A DNA stretch of 64,000 nucleotides from Acidobacteriota bacterium (GTDB lineage Bacteria > Acidobacteriota > Terriglobia > Terriglobales > Acidobacteriaceae). The notes under the pieces were generated by a model. That model did no database searches, was not told where the DNA came from, and saw nothing but the letters and a program-made list of their open reading frames with translations. The position numbers were made by a program, and so were the translations under genes. This document shows positions 42,226 to 50,212 of the stretch, one piece after another. Where the stretch lies: the NCBI GenBank assembly GCA_013289685.1, contig JABCZL010000002.1, forward strand, positions 372,001-436,000, given 5' to 3'. The stretch's first letter is position 1. Every line of letters begins with the position of its first letter.

Positions 42226-43401
42226 ATGTTGATGAAGAGCACCATGAAAAAAAACAAAGAGCCAGGTTTTGCGACGCGCGCCATTCACTGTGGGCAGGAG
42301 CCCGATCCTTTGACCGGCGCCGTCACCGTGCCCATCTATCCGACCTCAACCTACGTGCAGCAGGGAATCGGCGAGCACAAGGGATATGAATATTCCCGCG
42401 TATCGAATCCCACGCGCACGCGGTTGGAAGAAAATCTTGCCGCGCTCGAAGGCGGGGTGGCGGCGCGCGTGTTCGCCAGTGGCATGGCGGCAATCAACGC
42501 GATCGTCAGTATGCTGAAATCCGGCGACCACGTGGTGTGCGGTAACGATCTCTACGGGGGAACGCCGCGCCTGTTTAACAACGTGATGTCCGGATTTGGC
42601 CTGGAGTTTTCGTACGTCGATACTTGCGACCCGCAGAACGTCGAACGCGCCATCCGCAAGAACACGCGCATGGTGTACGTGGAGACGCCGACGAATCCGA
42701 TGATGCGCCTGACGGATCTTGCGGCCGTGAGCCAGATCTGCCGCCAGAAGAAACTTTCGCTCGTGGTCGACAACACTTTCATGTCTTCGTATTTTCAGCA
42801 ACCACTGGCGCTGGGCGCGGACATGGTGGTGCACTCCACTACCAAGTTCTTAAACGGACACAGCGACGGCCTGGGCGGCGTGGTGATGTGCGCCAGGCAG
42901 GAGCACGCCGACCAACTGGCGTTCCTGCAGAAGGCCGCTGGCGCAATTCTTTCTCCCTTCGAATGCTGGCTGGTGCTGCGGGGTGTGAAGACGCTGGCGG
43001 CGCGCATGGAGATTCACGACCGCAGCGGCCGCATCGTGGCCGATTTTCTCGCGAAACACAAAAAGGTGAAGGCCGTGTTTTATCCCGGTCTGCCGGATCA
43101 TCCGCAGCATGCGCTGGCGCGGCGGCAGATGAGCGGCTTTGGTGCGATGATCAGCTTTGAGACGGGATCCCAGAAGAACGCAAACAAGATGCTCAAGAAA
43201 GTTCGCGTGTGCTCGCTGGGCGAATCCCTGGGCGGCGTCGAGACGCTGATCTCGCATCCCGCGACCATGACCCACGCGGGGCTGGGAGCGAAAGGCCGCA
43301 AGGCCATCGGCATCACTGACGGACTCGTACGAATTTCCGTGGGGATCGAGGACGTCGATGACATTCTCGATGACCTGGACCAGGCGCTGAAAGCGATGTA
43401 A
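42226..43401 (+). CDS. Cystathionine gamma-synthase/gamma-lyase family PLP enzyme
   Basis: This 391-residue enzyme of the Cys/Met metabolism family has YPTSTYVQQGIGEHKGYEYS, SRVSNPTRTRLE, ASGMAAINA and the PLP lysine Lys207 in HSTTKFLNGHSD. It catalyses a gamma-replacement or elimination on cystathionine or O-acyl-homoserine; sequence alone does not separate synthase from lyase. With the upstream synthase the pair can interconvert homocysteine and cysteine. An ATG at 42226 follows GGGGTGG; an internal ATG at 42244 is also possible. Confidence 0.92.
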   Translation: MLMKSTMKKNKEPGFATRAIHCGQEPDPLTGAVTVPIYPTSTYVQQGIGEHKGYEYSRVSNPTRTRLEENLAALEGGVAARVFASGMAAINAIVSMLKSGDHVVCGNDLYGGTPRLFNNVMSGFGLEFSYVDTCDPQNVERAIRKNTRMVYVETPTNPMMRLTDLAAVSQICRQKKLSLVVDNTFMSSYFQQPLALGADMVVHSTTKFLNGHSDGLGGVVMCARQEHADQLAFLQKAAGAILSPFECWLVLRGVKTLAARMEIHDRSGRIVADFLAKHKKVKAVFYPGLPDHPQHALARRQMSGFGAMISFETGSQKNANKMLKKVRVCSLGESLGGVETLISHPATMTHAGLGAKGRKAIGITDGLVRISVGIEDVDDILDDLDQALKAM

Positions 43402-43468
43402 AAACTTTCGCCGCGGATTTGCGCGGATCTACGCGGATAAATCATAAGCAGGCAACACCGCTGGTGCT

Positions 43469-43789
43469 TTATGTTTGCACCGAATCTGCCAGCCACTGCA
43501 GGTACTCTGGGCTTCCGTCTTCAATGCTGACCGCAACGCACTCCGGTAGTTCGTAGGAGTGCAAGTCGCGAATGGCATCGCACACGGCGGGAAATCTCTC
43601 TGCCGTCGTCTTGATCAGCAATAGCCATTCCCGGCTCGTCTCCACTTTCCCCTGCCAGCGGTAGATCGATTCGATCCGCGGAAGGATGTTTACGCAGGCG
43701 GCGAGCTGTTGCTCGACCAGATGACGGGCGATCTTGTGGGCCTCCTCTTCAGACCCTGCGGTGGACAGGACGATTCGTTTGTCGGTCAT
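43469..43789 (-). CDS. cutA: Divalent-cation tolerance protein CutA
   Basis: This 106-residue CutA1 protein is a PII-like trimer, with VLSTAGSEEEAHKIARHLVE, LAACVNILPRIESIYRWQGK, EWLLLIKTTAERFPAVCDAI and SYELPECVAVSI. The cysteine and aromatic residues typical of the family are in place. It is associated with copper or other metal tolerance, though the mechanism is disputed. Divergent from the phosphohexomutase. Confidence 0.93.
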   Translation of the reverse strand: MTDKRIVLSTAGSEEEAHKIARHLVEQQLAACVNILPRIESIYRWQGKVETSREWLLLIKTTAERFPAVCDAIRDLHSYELPECVAVSIEDGSPEYLQWLADSVQT

Positions 43790-43901
43790 ATATGTCAGTC
43801 ATATAAAATCAGCCGTCAGCTCTTGCAATCAGTTCCCAGCCATCAGCTTTCAGCTTCTCGAGGGAGAGATTAGCACTCATTGCCGTGGAGTGAGGTCGAA
43901 T

Positions 43902-45338
43902 ATGCTAACGCAAATCAAGTTTGGCACATCGGGATGGCGGGCGGTCATGGCCGAGGAATTTACCTTTGCCAATGTGCGGCGCGCCGTGGGCGGAATCGCC
44001 CGCTATGTGGCTTCCCAGAAGCCGAAGGGAGCGCGAGTGATCGTGGGACGCGATCCGCGGTTTCTGGGCGAGACCTTTTGTTCTATGGCAGCGGAGATTC
44101 TGGCGGCGCAGGGAATCACGCCGCTGGTGGTTGCCGAGCCCGCCCCCACTCCGGCTTTTGCCCACGCCGTGATTCAGAATCAGGCCGACGGCGTCATTAA
44201 TTTCACGGCCTCGCACAATCCGCCGGAATATAACGGAATCAAGTTCTCGACGCCCGACGGGTGCCCCGCACTACCCGAAGTCACGAAGAAGATCGAGGCC
44301 GAAATTGTTGCGGGGGATGCCGCGTCTGACAAAATTCCAGGCGTTGCTGCTGCGGAGCCCGCTTCGGCAGAGCACGCTTCTGCAGAGTACGGAACTCTCG
44401 ATCCGAAGTCCGCATACCTGAAACGCCTGGGTGAGATCGTCGATCTGGAAGTGATTCGCAAGTCGAACCTGCGCGTAGCCTTCGATCCCATGTGGGGTTC
44501 GGCGCGGGGATATTCTGACGATTTGCTGCGCAGCGCGGGGCTGGCGGTGGCCACGGTTCACGACTGCCGCGACGTGCTGTTCGGGGGGCATGCTCCGGAA
44601 CCCGACGATCACCTGCTCGAAGATCTGCGAAAAAAGATGCGCGAGACCGGAGCGCAGATCGGCATCGCTACTGACGGCGACGCCGACCGCTTCGGCATCG
44701 TCGACGCCGAGGGAACGTTTCTGCAGCCGAACTACGTAATTGCTCTGCTCTTCGACTATCTAGTCGAGAGCCGTGGCTGGAAGAACGGGGTGGCCAAGTC
44801 GGTCGCGACCACCAATCTGATCAATGCACTGGCTGAGAAACACGGCGTGGAGTTGCACGAGACTCCGGTGGGCTTCAAATATATCGGCGAACTGATCATG
44901 CGGGACAAGATCGCCATTGGCGGGGAGGAAAGTGCCGGTCTGTCGATCCGGCATCACGTTCCGGAGAAAGACGGCGTGCTGGCTGGACTGCTGTGCTGTG
45001 AAGCGGTGGCGCGCCGTGGCAAGTCTCTGGGCGAACAGTTGAAGGAGCTGTGTAACCATGTTGGTTCCTATTATCCGGAACGGCAGAACTTTCGCTTGAC
45101 GCCCGAGGTCAAGGCCAAGTTCACTGAGAAGTTGTGGCAAGATCCGCGGGATTTCTGCGGCCACCCGGTGAGCCGGGTCGTCCGCACCGACGGATTGAAA
45201 CTGGTCTTTAGCGACGGGTCGTGGGTCTGCTACCGGTTATCCGGGACGGAGCCCGTGGTGCGCGTCTACACCGAAGCGCGCAGCCAGAAGGGTCTGGAGA
45301 AGCTGAGCACGGCCGCGAAGCACTGGATTTTCGAGTGA
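43902..45338 (+). CDS. Phosphoglucomutase/phosphomannomutase
   Basis: This 478-residue alpha-D-phosphohexomutase has Ser104 in TASHNPPEYNGIKFS (phosphoserine site), the metal-binding DGDADRFGIVD near 250, the sugar-binding GEESAGLSIRHH near 348 and a phosphate-binding domain 4 (RLSGTEPVVRVYTEA). Substrate may be glucose, mannose or both. A short low-complexity insert (AAEPASAEHASAEYG) lies at about 145-160, between domains one and two. It precedes the FtsB-like gene by 18 nt. Confidence 0.92.
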   Translation: MLTQIKFGTSGWRAVMAEEFTFANVRRAVGGIARYVASQKPKGARVIVGRDPRFLGETFCSMAAEILAAQGITPLVVAEPAPTPAFAHAVIQNQADGVINFTASHNPPEYNGIKFSTPDGCPALPEVTKKIEAEIVAGDAASDKIPGVAAAEPASAEHASAEYGTLDPKSAYLKRLGEIVDLEVIRKSNLRVAFDPMWGSARGYSDDLLRSAGLAVATVHDCRDVLFGGHAPEPDDHLLEDLRKKMRETGAQIGIATDGDADRFGIVDAEGTFLQPNYVIALLFDYLVESRGWKNGVAKSVATTNLINALAEKHGVELHETPVGFKYIGELIMRDKIAIGGEESAGLSIRHHVPEKDGVLAGLLCCEAVARRGKSLGEQLKELCNHVGSYYPERQNFRLTPEVKAKFTEKLWQDPRDFCGHPVSRVVRTDGLKLVFSDGSWVCYRLSGTEPVVRVYTEARSQKGLEKLSTAAKHWIFE

Positions 45339-45356
45339 GACGGTTTTCGCATTTCT

Positions 45357-45818
45357 ATGTTGAAGTCCTTTTCCAAGATCGCGAGATTCCCGCGTCCGGA
45401 AGCTGGCCTGCGCGCCATGGTCGATCGTGCGCCGCAGGCGGAGGCGTTCGCGGCGTCGTGGATCGAGCGGGTTCGGCCGACGGCGGTCCTCGTCTACTCC
45501 CTGCGGCGCCGCATCGCAACCGTCGCGGTTGCTGTGCTGGCCGCGTCGCTGTTTGTGCATGTCATGTTTGGCGCGAACGGAATGGTCGTCTACAAGCAAA
45601 AGCGCGCCGAATATGAAGCTCTGCGAAAACAGATTGTGCAGGTACAACTGGAGAACGACCGCTACGCCCAGCAGGTTCAGGGCCTGAAGAGCGATCAGAA
45701 GGCCATTGAAAAAGAGGCGCGCGAACAACTGGGCTACGCCAAGCCGGGAGAGTATGTGTACGTCCCGCCGACTCCGCCGAAGCCTGCGCCGCCGGTCAAT
45801 CACTCCGCGAAAAAATAG
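45357..45818 (+). CDS. FtsB/DivIC-type septum formation initiator
   Basis: This 153-residue bitopic membrane protein has an N-terminal cytosolic part of about 50 residues, a membrane helix (about 54-73, IATVAVAVLAASLFVHVMFG), a coiled coil (KQKRAEYEALRKQIVQVQLE, then NDRYAQQVQGLKSD), and the conserved EAREQLGYAKPGEYVYVPP, the DivIC/FtsB signature. It links FtsL and FtsQ in the divisome. The cytosolic extension is longer than usual. It is in one unit with the phosphohexomutase. Confidence 0.9.
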   Translation: MLKSFSKIARFPRPEAGLRAMVDRAPQAEAFAASWIERVRPTAVLVYSLRRRIATVAVAVLAASLFVHVMFGANGMVVYKQKRAEYEALRKQIVQVQLENDRYAQQVQGLKSDQKAIEKEAREQLGYAKPGEYVYVPPTPPKPAPPVNHSAKK

Positions 45819-46047
45819 GCTGCTGTCTTTTTGCTGATCTTCAAATCTGACGTGCAACTTCTGAGTAATGGATTTTCAAGCGCGCTGACAATCCCTCGTC
45901 CCCTCTGTGGTATATTTCCGGTGCCTCAATTTCACAATCGAGCGGAGATTGCCAGTTCCCGATGGGGACGGCCACGATCTTCGACGCACCGTGGGTGGTT
46001 GCGGTTTGGGGCCGCAACCCGAACTTCAAAAAGGAGAAAAACCGGCC

Positions 46048-46380
46048 ATGAGAAAAGTTCTGCTGATTTGTCTTGCGGTAAGTTTCGTGTTTGCCTTGTC
46101 GGCGCTGGCGTTCGATGACATGGGCAAGAGCACTTCCGTCAACGGTTGGATCACCGACGCTAAATGCGGCGCCAAGGGCGCCAATGCGGCCGGCGAGGCC
46201 TGCACCAAGAAATGCGTGGCTGGCGGTGAGAAGATGGTCATCGTCACCGATGGCGATTCGAAAGTGCTGGCCGTCGACAACCAGGACGCTCTGAAGGGAC
46301 ATGAGGGCCATCACGTCACCGTGACCGGCACCGTGTCGAAGGATTCCATGCACGTGGCCAGCGTCAAGATGATGATGTAA
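46048..46380 (+). CDS. Small secreted protein (DUF5818-like)
   Basis: This 110-residue protein has a signal peptide (MRKVLLICLAVSFVFALSALA). The mature part reads VNGWITDAKCGAKGANAAGE, ACTKKCVAGGEKMVIVTDGD and VLAVDNQDALKGHEGHHVTV, then TGTVSKDSMHVASVKMM, a small OB-like pattern with cysteines near residues 40, 52 and 56. Many acidobacterial genomes carry this type. Function unknown. AAGGAG lies about 12 nt before the ATG; a strong terminator follows. Confidence 0.82.
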   Translation: MRKVLLICLAVSFVFALSALAFDDMGKSTSVNGWITDAKCGAKGANAAGEACTKKCVAGGEKMVIVTDGDSKVLAVDNQDALKGHEGHHVTVTGTVSKDSMHVASVKMMM

Positions 46381-46403
46381 TTGGTCCCTGGATTGAATCG
46401 GTT

Positions 46404-46435
46404 AGAGGGCGGCGGAAGCTGCCCTCTTCGTTTTT
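46404..46435 (+). terminator. Rho-independent terminator
   Basis: AGAGGGCGGC and GCTGCCCTCT pair around GGAA and are followed by TCGTTTTT. It lies 24 nt after the stop of the small secreted protein. Confidence 0.88.
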
Positions 46436-46451
46436 GGGAAGAATTGCGGGG

Positions 46452-46545
46452 ATTGAGTAATTGGGAAATTTAGCAATTGTGTAATTGAAAGACGAGGCAA
46501 AACGGTTTTCAATTACACAATTGCTAAATTTCCCAATTACTCAAT
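46452..46545. repeat. Perfect 39-bp AT-rich inverted repeat next to thiG
   Basis: ATTGAGTAATTGGGAAATTT (and onward to 46490) is exactly complementary to 46507-46545, with a 16-nt spacer (GACGAGGCAAAACGGT). The arms are AT-rich in a GC-rich genome. The right arm ends directly at the thiG stop codon (46546-46548). It could form a 39-bp hairpin in RNA from either strand. Confidence 0.95.
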
Positions 46546-47319
46546 TTATCTCACGACCCCTTCGAGCGGCGAACTTGCGGTAGCGTACAACTTCCTTGGC
46601 ATGCGGCCCGAAAGATACGCCTGCCTCCCCGCGATCACCGCGTGGTGCATGGCTTCAGCCATGAGCACGGGATCCTGCGCGGCAGCGATCCCGGTGTTCA
46701 TCAGGACTGCGTCGGCGCCAAGTTCCATCGCGATCGCGGCGTCCGAGGCTGTTCCGACTCCCGCATCCACAATCAGGGGCACGCCCGTGATCATTTCACG
46801 GAGAATGCGAATGTGGGCCTGATTCTGAATTCCCATGCCGCTGCCGATGGGCGCGCCCAGCGGCATGATCGTGGCCGCTCCCGCGTCGATCAGACGCTTC
46901 GCGAAAACAATGTCGTCGGACGTGTAGGGAAGCACGGTGAAGCCCTCTTTCACGAGCACGCGCGTGGCTTCGAGCGTGGCCTGCACGTCGGGATACAGCG
47001 TGGCTTGGTCGCCGATCACTTCGAGCTTGACCCAGTCGGAGAGCCCGACCTCGCGCCCCAGGCGCGCCGCGCGGATGGCCTCGTCGGCGGTGTAGCAGCC
47101 GGCAGTGTTGGGAAGGAGAAAATATTTCTTGGCGTCGATGTAGTCAAGCAGCGATTCCTTACTACGATCGAGATTGACGCGGCGCACAGCGACTGTGACC
47201 ATCTCCGCGCCGCTGGCTTCGAGCGCGCGCGCCGTTTCCTGGAAGGATTTATATTTTCCCGTGCCCACGATCAGGCGCGAGCGGAAGGAGCGGCCGGCGA
47301 TAATTAATGAGTCCGACAT
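46546..47319 (-). CDS. thiG: Thiazole synthase
   Basis: This 257-residue ThiG forms the thiazole ring of thiamine from deoxyxylulose phosphate, ThiS thiocarboxylate and dehydroglycine. The Schiff-base lysine is Lys98 in [10 protein letters not shown]. Other markers: [72 protein letters not shown] and LMNTGIA. The rest of the thi genes are not in the window. It lies downstream of the acyl-CoA ligase in the same direction, with a repeat in between. Confidence 0.96.
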   Translation of the reverse strand: MSDSLIIAGRSFRSRLIVGTGKYKSFQETARALEASGAEMVTVAVRRVNLDRSKESLLDYIDAKKYFLLPNTAGCYTADEAIRAARLGREVGLSDWVKLEVIGDQATLYPDVQATLEATRVLVKEGFTVLPYTSDDIVFAKRLIDAGAATIMPLGAPIGSGMGIQNQAHIRILREMITGVPLIVDAGVGTASDAAIAMELGADAVLMNTGIAAAQDPVLMAEAMHHAVIAGRQAYLSGRMPRKLYATASSPLEGVVR

Positions 47320-47363
47320 GGAATCATTGTAAGTTCTTTGAGTGCAATGGTGCCAGTAAAAGT

Positions 47364-47407
47364 CCCCACTTCTCGCGCCAAGAACGCGCGAGAAATGGGG
47401 CACCCGG
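47364..47407. repeat. 44-nt palindromic repeat, copy 2
   Basis: Identical to 38899-38942 in sequence and orientation, 8.4 kb away. It lies in the 114-nt gap between the acyl-CoA ligase and thiG. The hairpin CCCCA-TTCTCGCGC/GCGCGAGAA-TGGGG could end or slow transcription. Confidence 0.9.
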
Positions 47408-47433
47408 CCTCGGAATGACAAGTTGCGACCGGT

Positions 47434-49326
47434 TTACGGCACGGCCGCGGCGTCTGCCTGCGCATACAGTTCGTCGATCTGCTTTTTGTAGCGATCTTCG
47501 ATCACGCGGCGGCGCAGTTTCATCGTTGGCGTCAGGGCGCCGTTGTCGGCGGTAAATTCGTCCGGTACCAGCAATACCCGCTTCAGCTTTTCGAAGCGTG
47601 CCAGGTTCTGGTTGATGCCTTCGACAATTCCTTCGTAGAGTGCCTGTACTTTCGGATTGGCAATCAGGTCCGCACGTGACACAAACGAGACTTCGTTCTC
47701 CCGCGCCCACTCTTCCAGCGCCGCGAAGTTGGGAGACACAAGTACTGACGCGAACTTGCGCTTGTCTCCCACAATCGCGGCCACCCCTACCAGAGGATTC
47801 AGTTTGAGCGAATTCTCGATGGGCTGCGGTGCAATAAACTTTCCGCCAGAAGTCTTGATCAGGTCTTTCTTGCGGTCGGTGACGGAAAGATATCCATCGG
47901 CGTCGATGTTGCCGATGTCCCCGGTCTTGAACCAGCCATCGACCAGGGCCGCCCTCGTCTCTTCCGGCCGGTTCCAGTAGCCTTTGAACACCGAAGGGCC
48001 CTTCACCAGAATCTCGCCGTCTTCGGCGATGCGAACTTCGAGATTCGGCAGAATCTTGCCCACCGTTCCGATGCGGTGATTGATCGGCGTATTCACGGCG
48101 ATCACGGGCGAAGTTTCGGTGAGCCCGTAGCCTTCGTGAATGCGAATGCCCATCTTGGCGTACCACTCGGCGAGCTCGCGACCCAGCGGCGCGCCTCCTG
48201 AGATGAAAGTCTCGATGTGCCCGCCCATACCCTCGCGAATCTTCGAAAAGACAAGTCGGTTGGCCAGCTTCCAACTGCGCGAAGTGGGAGTTTTTCCGGC
48301 AAGAATCTCCGGCTTGTGGTCTTGTCCCACGGAAACGGCCCAATCGTAAATCGCGCGCTTGGGCAGGCCCTTGGCTTTCTGCTCGGCCTGCGCGTAGATT
48401 TTTTCGTACACCCGCGGTACGGCTACAAAAATGGATGGCTGCACCTCCAGAAGGCTCGCCGCGAGCCGGTCCAGAAACGGGCAATAGGCCAGCGTTACGC
48501 CGTGATAGATCAGGGAGAAATCGACGTGGCGCGCGGTGATGTGGCAGAGCGGCAGAAACGAGATGCTGACCAGGCCGGGCCGCATGTTGAACCCGAGCAG
48601 CGAGCAGGAAATATTCGAGGCAATGTTGCCGTGGGTCAGCATCGCGCCTTTGGAGGTGCCGGTCGTTCCGGAAGTGTAGACGATGGTGGCCAGATCGTCG
48701 GGAGCGATGGCGCGGGCTTTCGCTTCGATCTCGGCGTCAAGCATCTCCGGGCCCTGCAACGTGATGCTGTTCATGGAGACGCATTTGCCCGCGAACGGAG
48801 CGAGGTCGCCGTTGAACTCCACCGGGTCCATGACGATGATTTTTTCAATCTGCGTCTGGTGCAGGACCGACAGAATCTTGTGCAGTAGTTGGTCCGACGA
48901 CAAAAAGATGACGCGGCAGCCAGCGTCATTCAGGACGAATGCAGTCTGCTCTGCGGTGAGCGTGGTGTAGAGCGGAACGGTTACGGCGCCGAGCAGCAGG
49001 CTGGCCAGATCGGCCGTGGGCCACTCGGGACGATTTTCGCTGAGGATAGCGACGCGATCGCCCGCCCGAATGCCCCAGGCATGCAGCGTGCGCGCGGTTC
49101 TGGCAACTCCGATGCCGAACTCGCGGGATGAGATGGGCAGCCACTGCCCGGCATCGTGGTACAGCATGATGCGGTCCAGATTGCGCTCGACCGCGGCGAA
49201 AAAAATGTCGTTCAGAGTGGCGATGCTCATTGCGTCTTTCGGGGCCTGTGTTTTGCCGCCGCAACCGGCTCCCGAACAAGACTGTACTGTTTTGCCGGTG
49301 GTTTGGGCAATGCGTACGGTCACCAT
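47434..49326 (-). CDS. Long-chain acyl-CoA ligase (AMP-forming)
   Basis: This 630-residue ANL-superfamily enzyme activates fatty acids to acyl-CoA through an acyl-AMP. The P-loop is TIVYTSGTTGTSKGAMLTHG; YGLTETSPVIAVN is the adenine-binding motif; DGWFKTGDIGNID and DRKKDLIKTSGGKFIAPQPI form the hinge; the C-terminal lysine lies in PTMKLRRRVIE. It belongs to the FACS/Fad15-like group rather than E. coli FadD. The start is uncertain: an ATG at 49326 follows GGGAAG, an internal ATG at 49230 gives the family-typical start. Confidence 0.93.
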   Translation of the reverse strand: MVTVRIAQTTGKTVQSCSGAGCGGKTQAPKDAMSIATLNDIFFAAVERNLDRIMLYHDAGQWLPISSREFGIGVARTARTLHAWGIRAGDRVAILSENRPEWPTADLASLLLGAVTVPLYTTLTAEQTAFVLNDAGCRVIFLSSDQLLHKILSVLHQTQIEKIIVMDPVEFNGDLAPFAGKCVSMNSITLQGPEMLDAEIEAKARAIAPDDLATIVYTSGTTGTSKGAMLTHGNIASNISCSLLGFNMRPGLVSISFLPLCHITARHVDFSLIYHGVTLAYCPFLDRLAASLLEVQPSIFVAVPRVYEKIYAQAEQKAKGLPKRAIYDWAVSVGQDHKPEILAGKTPTSRSWKLANRLVFSKIREGMGGHIETFISGGAPLGRELAEWYAKMGIRIHEGYGLTETSPVIAVNTPINHRIGTVGKILPNLEVRIAEDGEILVKGPSVFKGYWNRPEETRAALVDGWFKTGDIGNIDADGYLSVTDRKKDLIKTSGGKFIAPQPIENSLKLNPLVGVAAIVGDKRKFASVLVSPNFAALEEWARENEVSFVSRADLIANPKVQALYEGIVEGINQNLARFEKLKRVLLVPDEFTADNGALTPTMKLRRRVIEDRYKKQIDELYAQADAAAVP

Positions 49327-49403
49327 TAGGTACTTCCCGGTTTACCGCGCTGGCCCGGCAGGGTATGCTAGGCCATCACTCCTGAGGGAGGAGGGAGGAG
49401 TTC

Positions 49404-49979
49404 ATGCAAAAGAGACGCTTCGGAGTTCTGGCGCTGGGGTGGCTTCTGGCGGGTACGCTGACGGTGACCGCCGCATCCCCAACGTTCGCACAAAGCAAGA
49501 AGGAGGATTCTGGCATGCCGAAAGTCGGTGACATGGCGCCCGATTTCACGCTGAAGTATTCAGACGGCAGAGACTTGAAAGAGGTGAAGCTGAGCGACTA
49601 CCGCGGTAAAAAGAACGTCGTGCTGGCGTTCTATATCTTCGCCTTCACGGGTGGTTGAACGCTGCAAATGAAAAACTTCCAGCAGAATCTGAAAGCGCTG
49701 GAAGCAGCCGACACCCAGGTCCTGGGTGTGAGCATGGATAGTTGGTTCTCGAATAAAGCCTTCGCCGACCAAATTGGAGTCACGTTCCCCCTGCTCAGCG
49801 ATTGGGGCGGAAAAGTGACTCGCGAGTACGGCATCTATAAAGACGAATACCAGGCCCCGCGCCGCGTGAACTTCCTGATCGGCAAAGATGGAAAGATCAT
49901 GGAAGAGCAGGTGGACAAAGACGCCATCGATCCCACCAAGATCGTGGATGCCTGCCAGCGCCCGAAGCTGAAGAACTGA
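49404..49979 (+). CDS. Exported peroxiredoxin with probable selenocysteine (in-frame TGA at 49656-49658)
   Basis: Read through the TGA, this is one 191-residue thioredoxin-fold peroxiredoxin of the AhpC/TSA type with a signal peptide (about 1-30, ending ...PTFAQS). Domain start: [20 protein letters not shown]; then [25 protein letters not shown]. In relatives the peroxidatic cysteine follows FTG(G/V), so the TGA sits at residue 85 exactly in its place (T-x-x-U). The frame remains intact for another 106 codons ([40 protein letters not shown]) with normal composition; Cys184 could be the resolving thiol. A hairpin with bacterial SECIS features follows the TGA. It would reduce peroxides in the periplasm. 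The alternatives are a stop mutation or a sequencing error. A GAGGGAGGAG ribosome-binding site precedes the ATG. Confidence 0.82.
49659..49704 (+). promoter_or_regulatory. Candidate bacterial SECIS element
   Basis: The stem CTTCCAGC (49676-49683) pairs perfectly with GCTGGAAG (49697-49704) around a 13-nt loop AGAATCTGAAAGC. The stem begins 17 nt and the loop 25 nt after the TGA. From what is known of bacterial SECIS elements, the loop should lie roughly 16-37 nt downstream and have a G among its first two bases; both hold (A, G). The hairpin is inside the coding sequence, as bacterial SECIS must be. Confidence 0.7.
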
Positions 49980-49990
49980 ACCGATCAACT

Positions 49991-50075
49991 TGTCATCCTG
50001 AGCGGCGTTCTTTGCCGCGAAGGATCTGTGCATCTGGCTGAGAGTGCAGAGATCCTCGCGTTGCTCAGGATGACA
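49991..50075. repeat. Dispersed element with TGTCATCCTGAGC-type inverted ends, copy 4
   Basis: TGTCATCCTGAGCGGCGTTC...GCGAAGGATC is mirrored by GATCCTCGCG...GCTCAGGATGACA, 85 nt long, 12 nt after the peroxiredoxin stop. Inner pair TGCATCT/AGTGCAGA is imperfect. Confidence 0.88.
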
Positions 50076-50212
50076 AAGCGGGCTTTTTTTCTCGCAAGTT
50101 CCACCCCGCCAGGCACTTCTCACTCCCGGGAAACTAAACCGTCTCTATTGGGTTTACACGGATGTCGTTAAAATCGGAGTCGTACCGATTTCTATTTCGT
50201 CGGGGCGAAGAT

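Noticed and set aside
49404..49979. Treating the peroxiredoxin as a pseudogene split by a nonsense codon
   Set aside because: There is one TGA only, exactly at the catalytic position, the downstream frame is intact with normal composition, and a SECIS-like hairpin follows.
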